Positions 1-6,093 of a DNA stretch of 6,444 nucleotides are shown here, piece by piece. Position 1 is the first letter of the stretch; each line of letters starts with the position of its first letter. The notes under the pieces are model-generated. The model saw only the letters and a program-made list of their open reading frames with translations, made no database searches and had not been told where the DNA came from. Both the position numbers and the translations under genes were made by a program. This DNA comes from Flammeovirgaceae bacterium (GTDB lineage Bacteria > Bacteroidota > Bacteroidia > Cytophagales > Cyclobacteriaceae): assembly GCA_947457025.1 (NCBI GenBank), contig CANGUI010000108.1, positions 1 to 6,444 of the forward strand, in the 5' to 3' direction.

Positions 1-298
1 CGGCATCCGGCATGGCGATGATCATGGCCGTCATCTCCAGGTGTTGTTGCTGGGCGTCGGCAATGGCTTTGACTTCGCCAAACTGCGTCCAGCCGGTTTC
101 ATCATCGGTGAAGCCATGCAGCAGGTACAACACCGGATACCGGCGGTCGGAGACATTGTAATCGGCCGGCAGGTAAATGCTGTAGGCCACTTCTTTTCCC
201 AGTACAGCGCTTTTTACTTTCAGCGATTCTTTGATGACACCTTGTGCCACCGTGAGGGAAGTGATGAGCAGGGCTGCAAGCAACAGATGACGTTTCAT
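1..298 (-). CDS. Secreted esterase-family alpha/beta hydrolase, N-terminal part (cut by window edge)
   Basis: Reading the minus strand from the ATG at 298 gives 99 codons with no stop before the window edge, so this is the 5' end of a longer gene. Residues 1-20 form a signal peptide (basic MKRH start, leucine/alanine-rich core, ending near AQG), pointing to export. Residues 30-62 match the start of the esterase D/feruloyl-esterase-like family (PF00756): a beta-strand region with IYLPADY, then YPVLYLLHG at 54-62, where the HG is the usual oxyanion-hole turn, followed by DDETGW. The nucleophile GxSxG, Asp and His of the triad would lie outside the window, so activity and substrate (carbohydrate ester, acyl ester) cannot be judged. 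No Shine-Dalgarno sequence is visible. The gene is divergent from the cupin gene. The family call is firm, the substrate unknown. Confidence 0.88.
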   Translation of the reverse strand, partial: MKRHLLLAALLITSLTVAQGVIKESLKVKSAVLGKEVAYSIYLPADYNVSDRRYPVLYLLHGFTDDETGWTQFGEVKAIADAQQQHLEMTAMIIAMPDA

Positions 299-422
299 AG
301 TGTGATCAGTATCATTTTAAGTTACGCGTTGTTACCGGGTTACGATGGTCAGGTGCGGCCAACCGCCTGCGTGGCATCAATCCGGCACCAACCTAACGTG
401 CGTCGAATATCACCCAATGGGT

Positions 423-453
423 TTTGGAATCAAAAACTAAAATGGAACTTTTG
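423..453 (+). promoter_or_regulatory. Candidate Bacteroidota-type promoter for the cupin-amidohydrolase unit
   Basis: TTTG at 423-426 and AACTTTTG at 446-453 are separated by 19 bases, which fits the known Bacteroidota sigma-A pattern (-33 TTTG, -7 TAnnTTTG, about 19-20 apart) with one mismatch in the -7 box. Transcription would begin near 460, leaving a leader of roughly 40 bases before the ATG at 499. A second TTCCTTTG at 465-472 resembles a -7 box but has no upstream partner at the right distance. This is pattern matching only. Confidence 0.35.
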
Positions 454-498
454 TTGAACGGCAATTCCTTTGTTTCTTTCCGCATCAATTGTTGACTC

Positions 499-1017
499 AT
501 GTACTTCGGTTCCCGTTTTGAAGGCGACAAGCACGCCTTTCTTCAATCGATCGAAGCCGAGCTTACTGCGCGCGGCTTTCGGGTGGCAGCCAAACAGTGG
601 AACAAACCCTGGGGTGGTTTTTTTGTCATTGACGAAACCCAGGCTCCCGCTTTTCAGGAACACTTTTTTGGCGAAGTGACGCTCTCTGCTGATGAGCAGC
701 GCCAGAAACTCAGTCCGAAGATTCTGGTTGTGGAAGCGGGCAAGCGCCTCTCGTGGCAGTATCATTTTCGGAGGGCTGAAATCTGGAAGCTGGTGGGAGG
801 CGAGGGCGCGCTGGTGCGCAGCCTGACCGATGCAGAGACGCCGGTTCAGCCTTTGGTACCGGGGGTTACGGTGCGCATGGAAAAAGGGGAACGCCACCGA
901 CTGATGGGCGCCCCCGGCGGGTGGGGAATAGTAGCCGAGATCTGGATTCATACCGACCCGCAGCATCCGTCGGACGAGGATGATATTGTTCGGTTGCAGG
1001 ATGATTTCGGAAGATGA
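499..1017 (+). CDS. Stand-alone cupin, type II mannose-6-phosphate isomerase-like (often labelled phosphoheptose isomerase)
   Basis: 172-residue cytoplasmic protein without a signal peptide. It resembles the C-terminal cupin domain of bifunctional type II phosphomannose isomerases, without the guanylyltransferase domain. Visible signatures: NKPWGG at 35-40; LSPKILVV at 71-78; a first cupin motif at 81-100 with GKRLSWQYH and RRAEIW; a second motif around GERHR at 130-134; and the closing SDEDDIVRLQDDFGR at 158-172, which mirrors the C-terminus of those isomerases. Likely metal ligands are H89, E94 and H133; the position of the second His of HxH is R91. I recall the same Arg in Bacteroidota relatives, so it looks subfamily-wide. 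The role is probably sugar-phosphate isomerisation or binding; the exact substrate is uncertain. The ATG at 499 starts well before the conserved region. The gene overlaps the next one by 4 bases. Confidence 0.85.
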   Translation: MYFGSRFEGDKHAFLQSIEAELTARGFRVAAKQWNKPWGGFFVIDETQAPAFQEHFFGEVTLSADEQRQKLSPKILVVEAGKRLSWQYHFRRAEIWKLVGGEGALVRSLTDAETPVQPLVPGVTVRMEKGERHRLMGAPGGWGIVAEIWIHTDPQHPSDEDDIVRLQDDFGR

Positions 1018-2681
1018 AGCGAGGTCTGCTGCCCGCCGGGCTGATGTTTGTGTTGCTGAGCTGCAACCCGCCCCCCACCTATGATTTGCTGATCAAAAAC
1101 GCCACGCTTTACGATGGTACGGGTGCCGTGCCGATGCGGGGTGATCTGGCGGTGCAGGGCGATACGATCGTGGCCGTGGGCACGTTTCATGCCAGGGGTA
1201 AAACAGAAATTGATGCACGAGGTGCTGCCCTGGCGCCCGGCTTTATCAACATGCTGAGTTGGGCAGACGATGCGCTCGTGCAAGACGGGCGCAGCCTGAG
1301 CGACCTCAAGCAGGGCGTGACGCTGGAAGTGATGGGCGAGGGATGGAGCCCCGGGCCCCGAAAGCGCCGTAAGAAGAATGATACCCTCTGGACAACGTTG
1401 GGCGGTTATTTCGAGCACCTGAAAAAGCGGGGTGTATCCGTCAACTACACATCGTTTGTCGGGGCAACCACAGTGCGCGATTATGTGTTGGGCACAGAGA
1501 ACCGCGCACCAACGCCTGCCGAGCTCGAAAAGATGAAAGAGTTGGTAGCCGCCGCGATGCGCGAAGGGGCTGTCGGACTCAGCTCCTCGCTCATTTATGC
1601 GCCGGCGGATTTTGCCACGACCGAAGAACTGATTGCACTGAGCCAGGTTGCGGCTGCCTACGGCGGACTTTATGCCAGCCACCTCCGCAGCGAAAGTGAT
1701 CGGATCTACCAGGGACTGGATGAGTTGTTTCGGATCGCCCGCGAAGCCCGGATACCGGCTGAGATTTACCACCTGAAGATCAACCATGCCCGCAACTGGA
1801 ATAAGATTGATACGGTGCTCGCCAAAATCGACAGCGCACGTGCCGCCGGGTTGCAGATCACGGCGAACATGTACACGTATGCCGCCAGTGCTACCGGCAT
1901 GCAGGCCCGGCTGCCCACCTGGGTGCAGGCGGGCGGTGGTGCCGCCATGCGCAAGCGCCTGAAAACGGCCACTATTCGGCAGCGGGTGTTAGATGAACTT
2001 GCCCTTGGTATTCCATCGCGCAACTCCGATCCGAAAGATGTATTGGTGTTGGGCTTTCGCACAGACTCGCTGAACCGGTTGTATCGCGGCAAAAGGCTGG
2101 ATGAGATTGCACACCTGCATGGGAAGGATGGAGATGAAACTGTCATTGATCTGCTCGTGGCCGATCGGTGGAATATTCCGTGTATTTATTTTCTCATCTC
2201 GGAGGATAACCTGAAACGCATGCTGCAACTTCCGTATGTGAGCATTTGCTCGGATGCGTATTCCGTAGCAGCCGAGGGCACCCGCTTACAGGAACGAACC
2301 CATCCGCGTGCGTACGGCAGCTTTGCCCGCCTGCTGGCCCGCTATGTTCGCGATGAGAAACTCATGCCGCTGGAAGAAGCAGTACGGCGCCTCGCGGGTT
2401 TGCCGGCGGAAAATCTGAAGTTGAAGAAGCGCGGCTTGCTGAAGCCCGGATATTTTGCTGACCTCGTACTCTTTGACCCGGCTGCGATTCAGGACCACGC
2501 CACCTTTGAAGATGCCCACCAATATGCTACGGGTGTCCGACATGTGTGGGTGAATGGTGTGCCCGTGTTGTGGGACGGTGAGCATACCGGAAAATATCCG
2601 GGCCGCCCGGTATACGGGCCGGGTTACCAACCGGAAAAAAAGGTGGAACCCACTACAGCGCACCCGCCCCCTTCGAAATAA
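1014..2681 (+). CDS. Lipoprotein amidohydrolase of the D-aminoacylase / N-acyl-D-amino-acid deacylase branch
   Basis: 555 residues. Residues 1-17 form a lipoprotein signal with lipobox LLSC (Cys17), so the enzyme should be anchored on the periplasmic side or at the outer membrane. The amidohydrolase fold follows: N-terminal beta segment with DLLIKNATLYDGTG at 24-37, PGFI at 75-78, the TIM-barrel body, and the C-terminal return segment RGLLKPGYFADLVLFDP at 473-489. Expected metal or catalytic residues are H223 (ASHLRSE), H253 (YHLKINH) and D414 (CSDAY). The usual HxH after PGFI is absent (NMLSW instead), and Glu109 in MGEGWS stands where D-aminoacylases carry a metal-binding Cys. I recall an amidohydrolase subgroup with the same replacements, so a one-metal enzyme is plausible. 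The family would hydrolyse N-acyl-D-amino acids or related amides, but the substrate here is unproven. The ATG overlaps the cupin stop as ATGA, implying coupled translation. The last ~15 residues are Lys/Pro-rich. Confidence 0.85.
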   Translation: MKRGLLPAGLMFVLLSCNPPPTYDLLIKNATLYDGTGAVPMRGDLAVQGDTIVAVGTFHARGKTEIDARGAALAPGFINMLSWADDALVQDGRSLSDLKQGVTLEVMGEGWSPGPRKRRKKNDTLWTTLGGYFEHLKKRGVSVNYTSFVGATTVRDYVLGTENRAPTPAELEKMKELVAAAMREGAVGLSSSLIYAPADFATTEELIALSQVAAAYGGLYASHLRSESDRIYQGLDELFRIAREARIPAEIYHLKINHARNWNKIDTVLAKIDSARAAGLQITANMYTYAASATGMQARLPTWVQAGGGAAMRKRLKTATIRQRVLDELALGIPSRNSDPKDVLVLGFRTDSLNRLYRGKRLDEIAHLHGKDGDETVIDLLVADRWNIPCIYFLISEDNLKRMLQLPYVSICSDAYSVAAEGTRLQERTHPRAYGSFARLLARYVRDEKLMPLEEAVRRLAGLPAENLKLKKRGLLKPGYFADLVLFDPAAIQDHATFEDAHQYATGVRHVWVNGVPVLWDGEHTGKYPGRPVYGPGYQPEKKVEPTTAHPPPSK

Positions 2682-2938
2682 CGGCGTCCGGAGTCGGCAT
2701 TCCGAAGTCGCATATCCAGATTCATTATTTTGCTCCCCACGTTCCCGAGACTGAGCCGTCCCCATGCAGGTGGGAGTTCCGGTTCAGGGGTTGTTCACTA
2801 CCGAGTTCCGGCGCAGGTTCCTGGTGTAAAGCGGCCCGCCGCTCCCAAAACACACAGGGCTGTTAAAAATAAAACAATTGATAATGAGATAGTTATGTTT
2901 AATTTAAAAAACAATGTTATTTTACTGAACACCGTTTA

Positions 2939-2946
2939 TATTTTTG
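2939..2946 (+). promoter_or_regulatory. -7 box (TATTTTTG) of the efflux operon promoter
   Basis: TATTTTTG is an exact match to the Bacteroidota -7 consensus TAnnTTTG, inside the AT-rich block and 18 bases before the tetR-like ATG. The -33 side is weak: only TGTT at 2915-2918 lies at the right distance (20 bases). Initiation would fall near 2953, giving a very short leader and excluding the upstream in-frame TTG at 2944 as a start codon. Confidence 0.45.
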
Positions 2947-2949
2947 CGT

Positions 2950-2963
2950 ATAAATCGATTAAT
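2950..2963. promoter_or_regulatory. Candidate operator palindrome at the start of the tetR-like gene
   Basis: ATAAATCGATTAAT is symmetric at 12 of 14 positions around a perfect AATCGATT core. It lies between the predicted -7 box and the ATG at 2965, overlapping the expected transcription start. TetR-family proteins typically bind short palindromes in this place and repress their own operon. Its AT-rich setting makes a chance palindrome possible, so the operator role is inference. Confidence 0.35.
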
Positions 2964-2964
2964 C

Positions 2965-3606
2965 ATGGGCGTAAAAGAGCGTAAGGAGCGGGATAAACTT
3001 GAAATGCGTGGCCGGATACTGGAATCGGCCCATCGCCTTTTTTTGGAGCGCGGCTTTGATGACATCAGCATTCGCAATATCGCCGAGGCGATTGAATACA
3101 GTCCGGCAACGATTTACCTCTATTTCAAAGACAAGAATGAGATCATTCATGCGCTGCATCAGGATGGTTTCCGGTTAATGAATGAACACTTTCAGCACCT
3201 GACGGCGTTTCCGCGTCCGTTTGAGCGCCTGATTGAAATGGGAAAAGCATACATCCGGTTTGCCACTACCCACCCGCAGGTGTACAGTTTGCTGTTTATG
3301 CGGGGTGAGCCGATCGAACACATTATTCATTGGTTGCAGGACGAGTGGCTGGAAGGCGACCGCGCCTTTGAGACGTTGAAGCAAACGGTGATGCTGTGCA
3401 AGAAGGACGGCTATTTTCCGGGCTACGACCCGCAGGCCCTGTCCATGCTGATCTGGAGCTCCATTCACGGCATCTGTGCGCTGCGCATCAGCGGACACAT
3501 GAATCACGTAAAGCCTGCCCGCGACCAGAACCTGAGTCTAGATGACGTCATGTTGAGCACCTTCGATGTGTTTACGCAGGTGCTCGGCAATCTCAAGAAA
3601 CAATAG
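2965..3606 (+). CDS. TetR/AcrR-family transcriptional regulator (WHG-type C-terminal domain)
   Basis: 213 residues from the ATG at 2965, a normal length for the family. The N-terminal helix-turn-helix spans about residues 13-60: RILESAHRLFLERGFDDISIRNIAEA, then the recognition-helix stretch SPATIYLYFKDKNEII. The ligand-binding half has AYIRFATTHPQVYSLLFM (95-112) and WSSIHG (164-169), the W...HG pattern of the TetR_C_33/WHG domain (PF13305). It is the first gene of an RND efflux operon, 22 bases before the channel gene, so it most likely represses the operon and is released by a ligand related to the exported compound. The in-frame TTG at 2944 would add 7 residues but lies inside the -7 box, so ATG 2965 is preferred. 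The family call is firm; ligand and operator are inferred. Confidence 0.93.
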   Translation: MGVKERKERDKLEMRGRILESAHRLFLERGFDDISIRNIAEAIEYSPATIYLYFKDKNEIIHALHQDGFRLMNEHFQHLTAFPRPFERLIEMGKAYIRFATTHPQVYSLLFMRGEPIEHIIHWLQDEWLEGDRAFETLKQTVMLCKKDGYFPGYDPQALSMLIWSSIHGICALRISGHMNHVKPARDQNLSLDDVMLSTFDVFTQVLGNLKKQ

Positions 3607-3628
3607 CAACCGAAACACTAATCTGAAC

Positions 3629-4981
3629 ATGAAAAATTACCTATTTCGATCTTTTGTGCTGCTGCTGGTGGCTGTTCCAGTTGTCGGACAGTCGGTACTC
3701 GACCAGTATCTGCGGCTGGGTGTAGAGTCGAATCTGCAATTGCAGCAGGAAACGCTGAACTACCAGCGCAGCGTGGAGGGGCTGGCCGTTGCCCGTTCAT
3801 ATTTTATGCCGAACCTGCTGGTGAATGCCAACTATACGCTGGCGGGTGGTGGCCGGACGATTCAGTTTCCGGTTGGCGATTTGCTGAATCCGGTTTATGC
3901 CACGCTCAACCAACTCACGGGCAGCGAGCGGTTTCCGCAAATCACGAACGTGAATGAGCAACTGGCCCCGAATAATTTTCACGAGACCACGTTACGGGTG
4001 ATTCAACCCATTTTTAATCCGGATATCTATTTTGGTTATAAGGCGCAGAAGGAGCTTGTCACTGTGCAACAAGCCCAGAAGCTGGCCTATGAAAATGAAT
4101 TGAAGTACAACATTCTCGCGGCCTATTATCAGTACTGGCAAACCGAGGATGCATTGCGGGTCATTGAAAATGGCCAGCGGATCTTGCAGGAAGCACTGCG
4201 GGTAAACAAAAAACTGGTGAGCACGGAAAAAGCCACACGCGATGCGGTATACAACACGGAATATGAAATCAGCCAATTGCAGCAACAGCATACGGAGATG
4301 CAGAAAAATCGCGATGTGGGTCAGGCTTATTTCAATTTCCTGCTGAACCGTCCGCTGGGGGAGCCCATCCTGAAAGATACCCTGGCGCTGGCTGCCTCGT
4401 CTCCCACCGGGCAGGATGTTACCGCCTTGCAGACACTGGCACTGCAGCAACGGCAGGAGATCAAGCAGTTGCAGAACGCCCTGCGAGCCAATGAGCAGTT
4501 GCTCGCGCTGAACCGAAGCAGTGCCGCACCGCGTGTAGTGGCCGTGGGTGATGCCGGCTATCAGGGCTTTCGCTACACCTTCGATAATACGCAGGATTAC
4601 TGGCTTGTGCAGTTTCGGCTGACGTGGGACATATTTAAGGGTGGCGAAAAGCGCGCGCGCACCCAACAGGCCCGCATCGATTACCAGATAATGGAAAACA
4701 AACTGGCCCAAACACGGCAGCAGATTGAATGGCAGGTGATTCAGGCGTACCGTACGCTGCAGGCTGCCGAGCAGTCGTATCAGACAGCACAAGCCGGTGC
4801 AGTGAGTGCGGAAAAAACCTTTCAAATCATGCTGGCAAAGTACCGCGAGGGACAGGCTATCCTGCTGGAGTTTCTGGATGCCCGCAACCGGATCACCACC
4901 GCCGGGCTGAACGTATCCATCGCCCGTTATGAACTGCTGCGGGCGCAGGCCGATCTTCAAAAAACCATATCCACCCTTTAA
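3629..4981 (+). CDS. TolC-like outer-membrane efflux channel (OEP family)
   Basis: 450 residues. Residues 1-20 form a signal peptide (MKNYLFRS, hydrophobic core, cleavage near VVG-QS). The mature protein has the two-repeat architecture of outer membrane efflux proteins (PF02321): first repeat about 25-240, with the first beta-strand segment PNLLVNANYTL (61-71) and a long helical region ending in FNFLLNRPLG; second repeat about 265-450, with WLVQFRLTWDIFKGG (325-339), Gln-rich coiled-coil helices, and YREGQAILLEFLDARNRI (405-422). Three copies would form the trans-periplasmic tunnel. I start at ATG 3629 because the signal peptide begins there; an ATG at 3566 would add 21 polar residues and run into the tetR-like gene. 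The gap to the adaptor gene is 11 bases, so cotranscription is very likely. No Shine-Dalgarno sequence is seen. Confidence 0.93.
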   Translation: MKNYLFRSFVLLLVAVPVVGQSVLDQYLRLGVESNLQLQQETLNYQRSVEGLAVARSYFMPNLLVNANYTLAGGGRTIQFPVGDLLNPVYATLNQLTGSERFPQITNVNEQLAPNNFHETTLRVIQPIFNPDIYFGYKAQKELVTVQQAQKLAYENELKYNILAAYYQYWQTEDALRVIENGQRILQEALRVNKKLVSTEKATRDAVYNTEYEISQLQQQHTEMQKNRDVGQAYFNFLLNRPLGEPILKDTLALAASSPTGQDVTALQTLALQQRQEIKQLQNALRANEQLLALNRSSAAPRVVAVGDAGYQGFRYTFDNTQDYWLVQFRLTWDIFKGGEKRARTQQARIDYQIMENKLAQTRQQIEWQVIQAYRTLQAAEQSYQTAQAGAVSAEKTFQIMLAKYREGQAILLEFLDARNRITTAGLNVSIARYELLRAQADLQKTISTL

Positions 4982-4992
4982 CCGATCCCATT

Positions 4993-6075
4993 ATGTTCGC
5001 AAACTTTTCCACAACGCATCTAATGCGCGGCACTCGCCCGGCGGTATTGACACTACTGGCGGCTATACTGATCACCTGCGGCAAAAAAGAAGAAGCGGCT
5101 AAGGCGCCAGATGCCGGAGCCGCCCCCATAGCTGTGGCGCTCGCGCCGGTGAAGCAGGTAACGATCAGCAAACCGATCGTGAGCTCCGGATTGATCAGCA
5201 CCGATAACGAATCGCGCCTGTCGTTTAAAGTTGGCGGAATTGTGCACCAGATCTACGTCAAAGAAGGCGCTACCGTAGTGGCTGGTCAGACACTGGCGAC
5301 CCTCGACCTTACGGAGATTGATGCGCAGGTGGCGCAGGCGCATAACGGGGTAGAGAAATCAAGGCGAGACCTTGAGCGCGTGCAGCGCTTATATGCTGAT
5401 TCGGCCGCAACGCTGGAGCAAAGACAAAATGCGCAGACTGCCTTTGAGGTGGCCGAGCAAGCCGCCCGCATTGCGGAGTTTAACCGGCAATATGCCACCA
5501 TTCGTGCCGCGGCACCGGGCAAGGTTATCCGCAAGTTCGTTAACGAGGGCGAGTTTGTTGGACCTGGAACCCCGGTGTTGCAGGTAAACACGGCAGGCAC
5601 ACAGGATTGGATTGTGAAGATCGGTTTGCCAGATGCCGACTGGGTTCAAGTTATGGTAGGGGACAGCGTTCGTGTGATCACCGATGCGTGGCCCGGCGTT
5701 TTGCTGCCGGGTGTGGTGGGTACGATTAATGAAGGAGCAGATCCGTCTAGCGGGCTCTATCAGGCTGAGATCCGGGTGTTGCCGAACACCTACAAGATGG
5801 CATCGGGCATGTTTGCCCGCGTGACGATACAGCCCTCCCGTCAGCAAACCGTGTGGCGTATTCCGGTTGAATCCCTCATCGAGGGGCAGGGTCAGCAGGC
5901 GTTTGTGTTTGTAGCCCAGGCAAACGGGCAGCGGGTGAAAAAGCTGCCGGTGCAGGTAGCGTTTCTGCGAGGCGACAGTGCCTACGTATACGCAGGCCTC
6001 GAGTTGGTTGGCCACGTGGTGCAGCAGGGTGCTGCCTTCCTGACCGAGTATTCAAAGGTGGTAGTTTCGAAATAG
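4993..6075 (+). CDS. RND efflux periplasmic adaptor (membrane fusion protein, HlyD/AcrA type), probable lipoprotein
   Basis: 360 residues. An N-terminal hydrophobic segment (17-28) ends in LITC with Cys29 followed by GKKEE, a probable lipobox, although Thr before the Cys is less usual than Gly/Ala/Ser. A barrel-sandwich (lipoyl-like) half motif lies at 76-105 (LSFKVGGIVHQIYVKEGATV), an alpha-helical hairpin at about 107-165 (DAQVAQAHNGVEKSRRDLERV), and the second half motif at 167-198 (RAAAPGKVIRKFVNEGEFVG). The beta-barrel domain follows, with KMASGMFARVTI (268-279) and a membrane-proximal C-terminus. It would link the pump encoded next to the TolC-like channel. ATG 5023 is an alternative start that would place the Cys at residue 19, a more typical lipoprotein leader; both are in frame and I cannot decide between them. 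The stop lies 18 bases before the pump ATG. Confidence 0.92.
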   Translation: MFANFSTTHLMRGTRPAVLTLLAAILITCGKKEEAAKAPDAGAAPIAVALAPVKQVTISKPIVSSGLISTDNESRLSFKVGGIVHQIYVKEGATVVAGQTLATLDLTEIDAQVAQAHNGVEKSRRDLERVQRLYADSAATLEQRQNAQTAFEVAEQAARIAEFNRQYATIRAAAPGKVIRKFVNEGEFVGPGTPVLQVNTAGTQDWIVKIGLPDADWVQVMVGDSVRVITDAWPGVLLPGVVGTINEGADPSSGLYQAEIRVLPNTYKMASGMFARVTIQPSRQQTVWRIPVESLIEGQGQQAFVFVAQANGQRVKKLPVQVAFLRGDSAYVYAGLELVGHVVQQGAAFLTEYSKVVVSK

Positions 6076-6093
6076 TCTTTGTTACACAGCGCT

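Larger units (their letters stand above)
2682..2964. other. Intergenic region with AT-rich promoter block before the efflux operon
   Basis: No gene is supported here. The first ~180 bases are GC-rich like the flanking genes and carry a 9-base direct repeat GAGTTCCGG (2774-2782 and 2803-2811). From about 2865 the composition switches abruptly: only 19 of the 90 bases 2871-2960 are G or C, which fits promoter/operator DNA for the regulator that follows. No intrinsic terminator with a T-run is visible after the amidohydrolase stop. The only compact hairpin (AGCGG/CCGCT, 2830-2843) is not followed by Ts on the plus strand. Confidence 0.6.

Noticed and set aside
350..369. Small GC-rich hairpin (GCGG-CCAA-CCGC core) in the divergent intergenic region
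   Set aside because: The core stem is only four pairs with a bulge beyond it and no T-run on either side; a terminator or riboswitch role is not supported.
41..457. 138-residue plus-strand open frame at the left edge
   Set aside because: It lies antisense to the esterase coding region, which has a clear signal peptide and family motifs. The plus-strand translation shows no recognisable domain and runs through the intergenic region.
948..1787. 279-residue minus-strand open frame
   Set aside because: It is antisense to the well-supported amidohydrolase; its translation is rich in Cys, His and Arg and shows no family features.
2830..2843. Hairpin AGCGG/CCGCT as a terminator
   Set aside because: The stem is only five pairs, and on the plus strand it is followed by CCCAAAAC, not a T-run.
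2944..2964. Upstream TTG start for the tetR-like gene
   Set aside because: The TTG is part of the predicted -7 box, so it would not be transcribed, and the ATG at 2965 gives the normal family N-terminus.
2730..2984. 84-residue plus-strand frame crossing the intergenic region
   Set aside because: It starts at TTG, spans the abrupt shift from GC-rich to AT-rich DNA, overlaps the tetR-like start and has no protein-like features.
3566..3628. Upstream ATG start for the TolC-like gene
   Set aside because: It would place 21 polar residues before a normal signal peptide and overlap the regulator gene.
4651..4660. (GC)5 run in the TolC-like gene as a phase-variation repeat
   Set aside because: The run is short and is explained by the codons of a Lys-Arg-Ala-Arg stretch; there is no sign of slippage-based switching.
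3992..4960. 322-residue minus-strand open frame
   Set aside because: It is antisense to the TolC-like gene. Long antisense frames are expected from the codon bias of a moderately GC-rich gene, and no domain is visible.
5389..6015. 208-residue minus-strand open frame
   Set aside because: It is a shadow of the adaptor gene, with no recognisable motif or credible start context.
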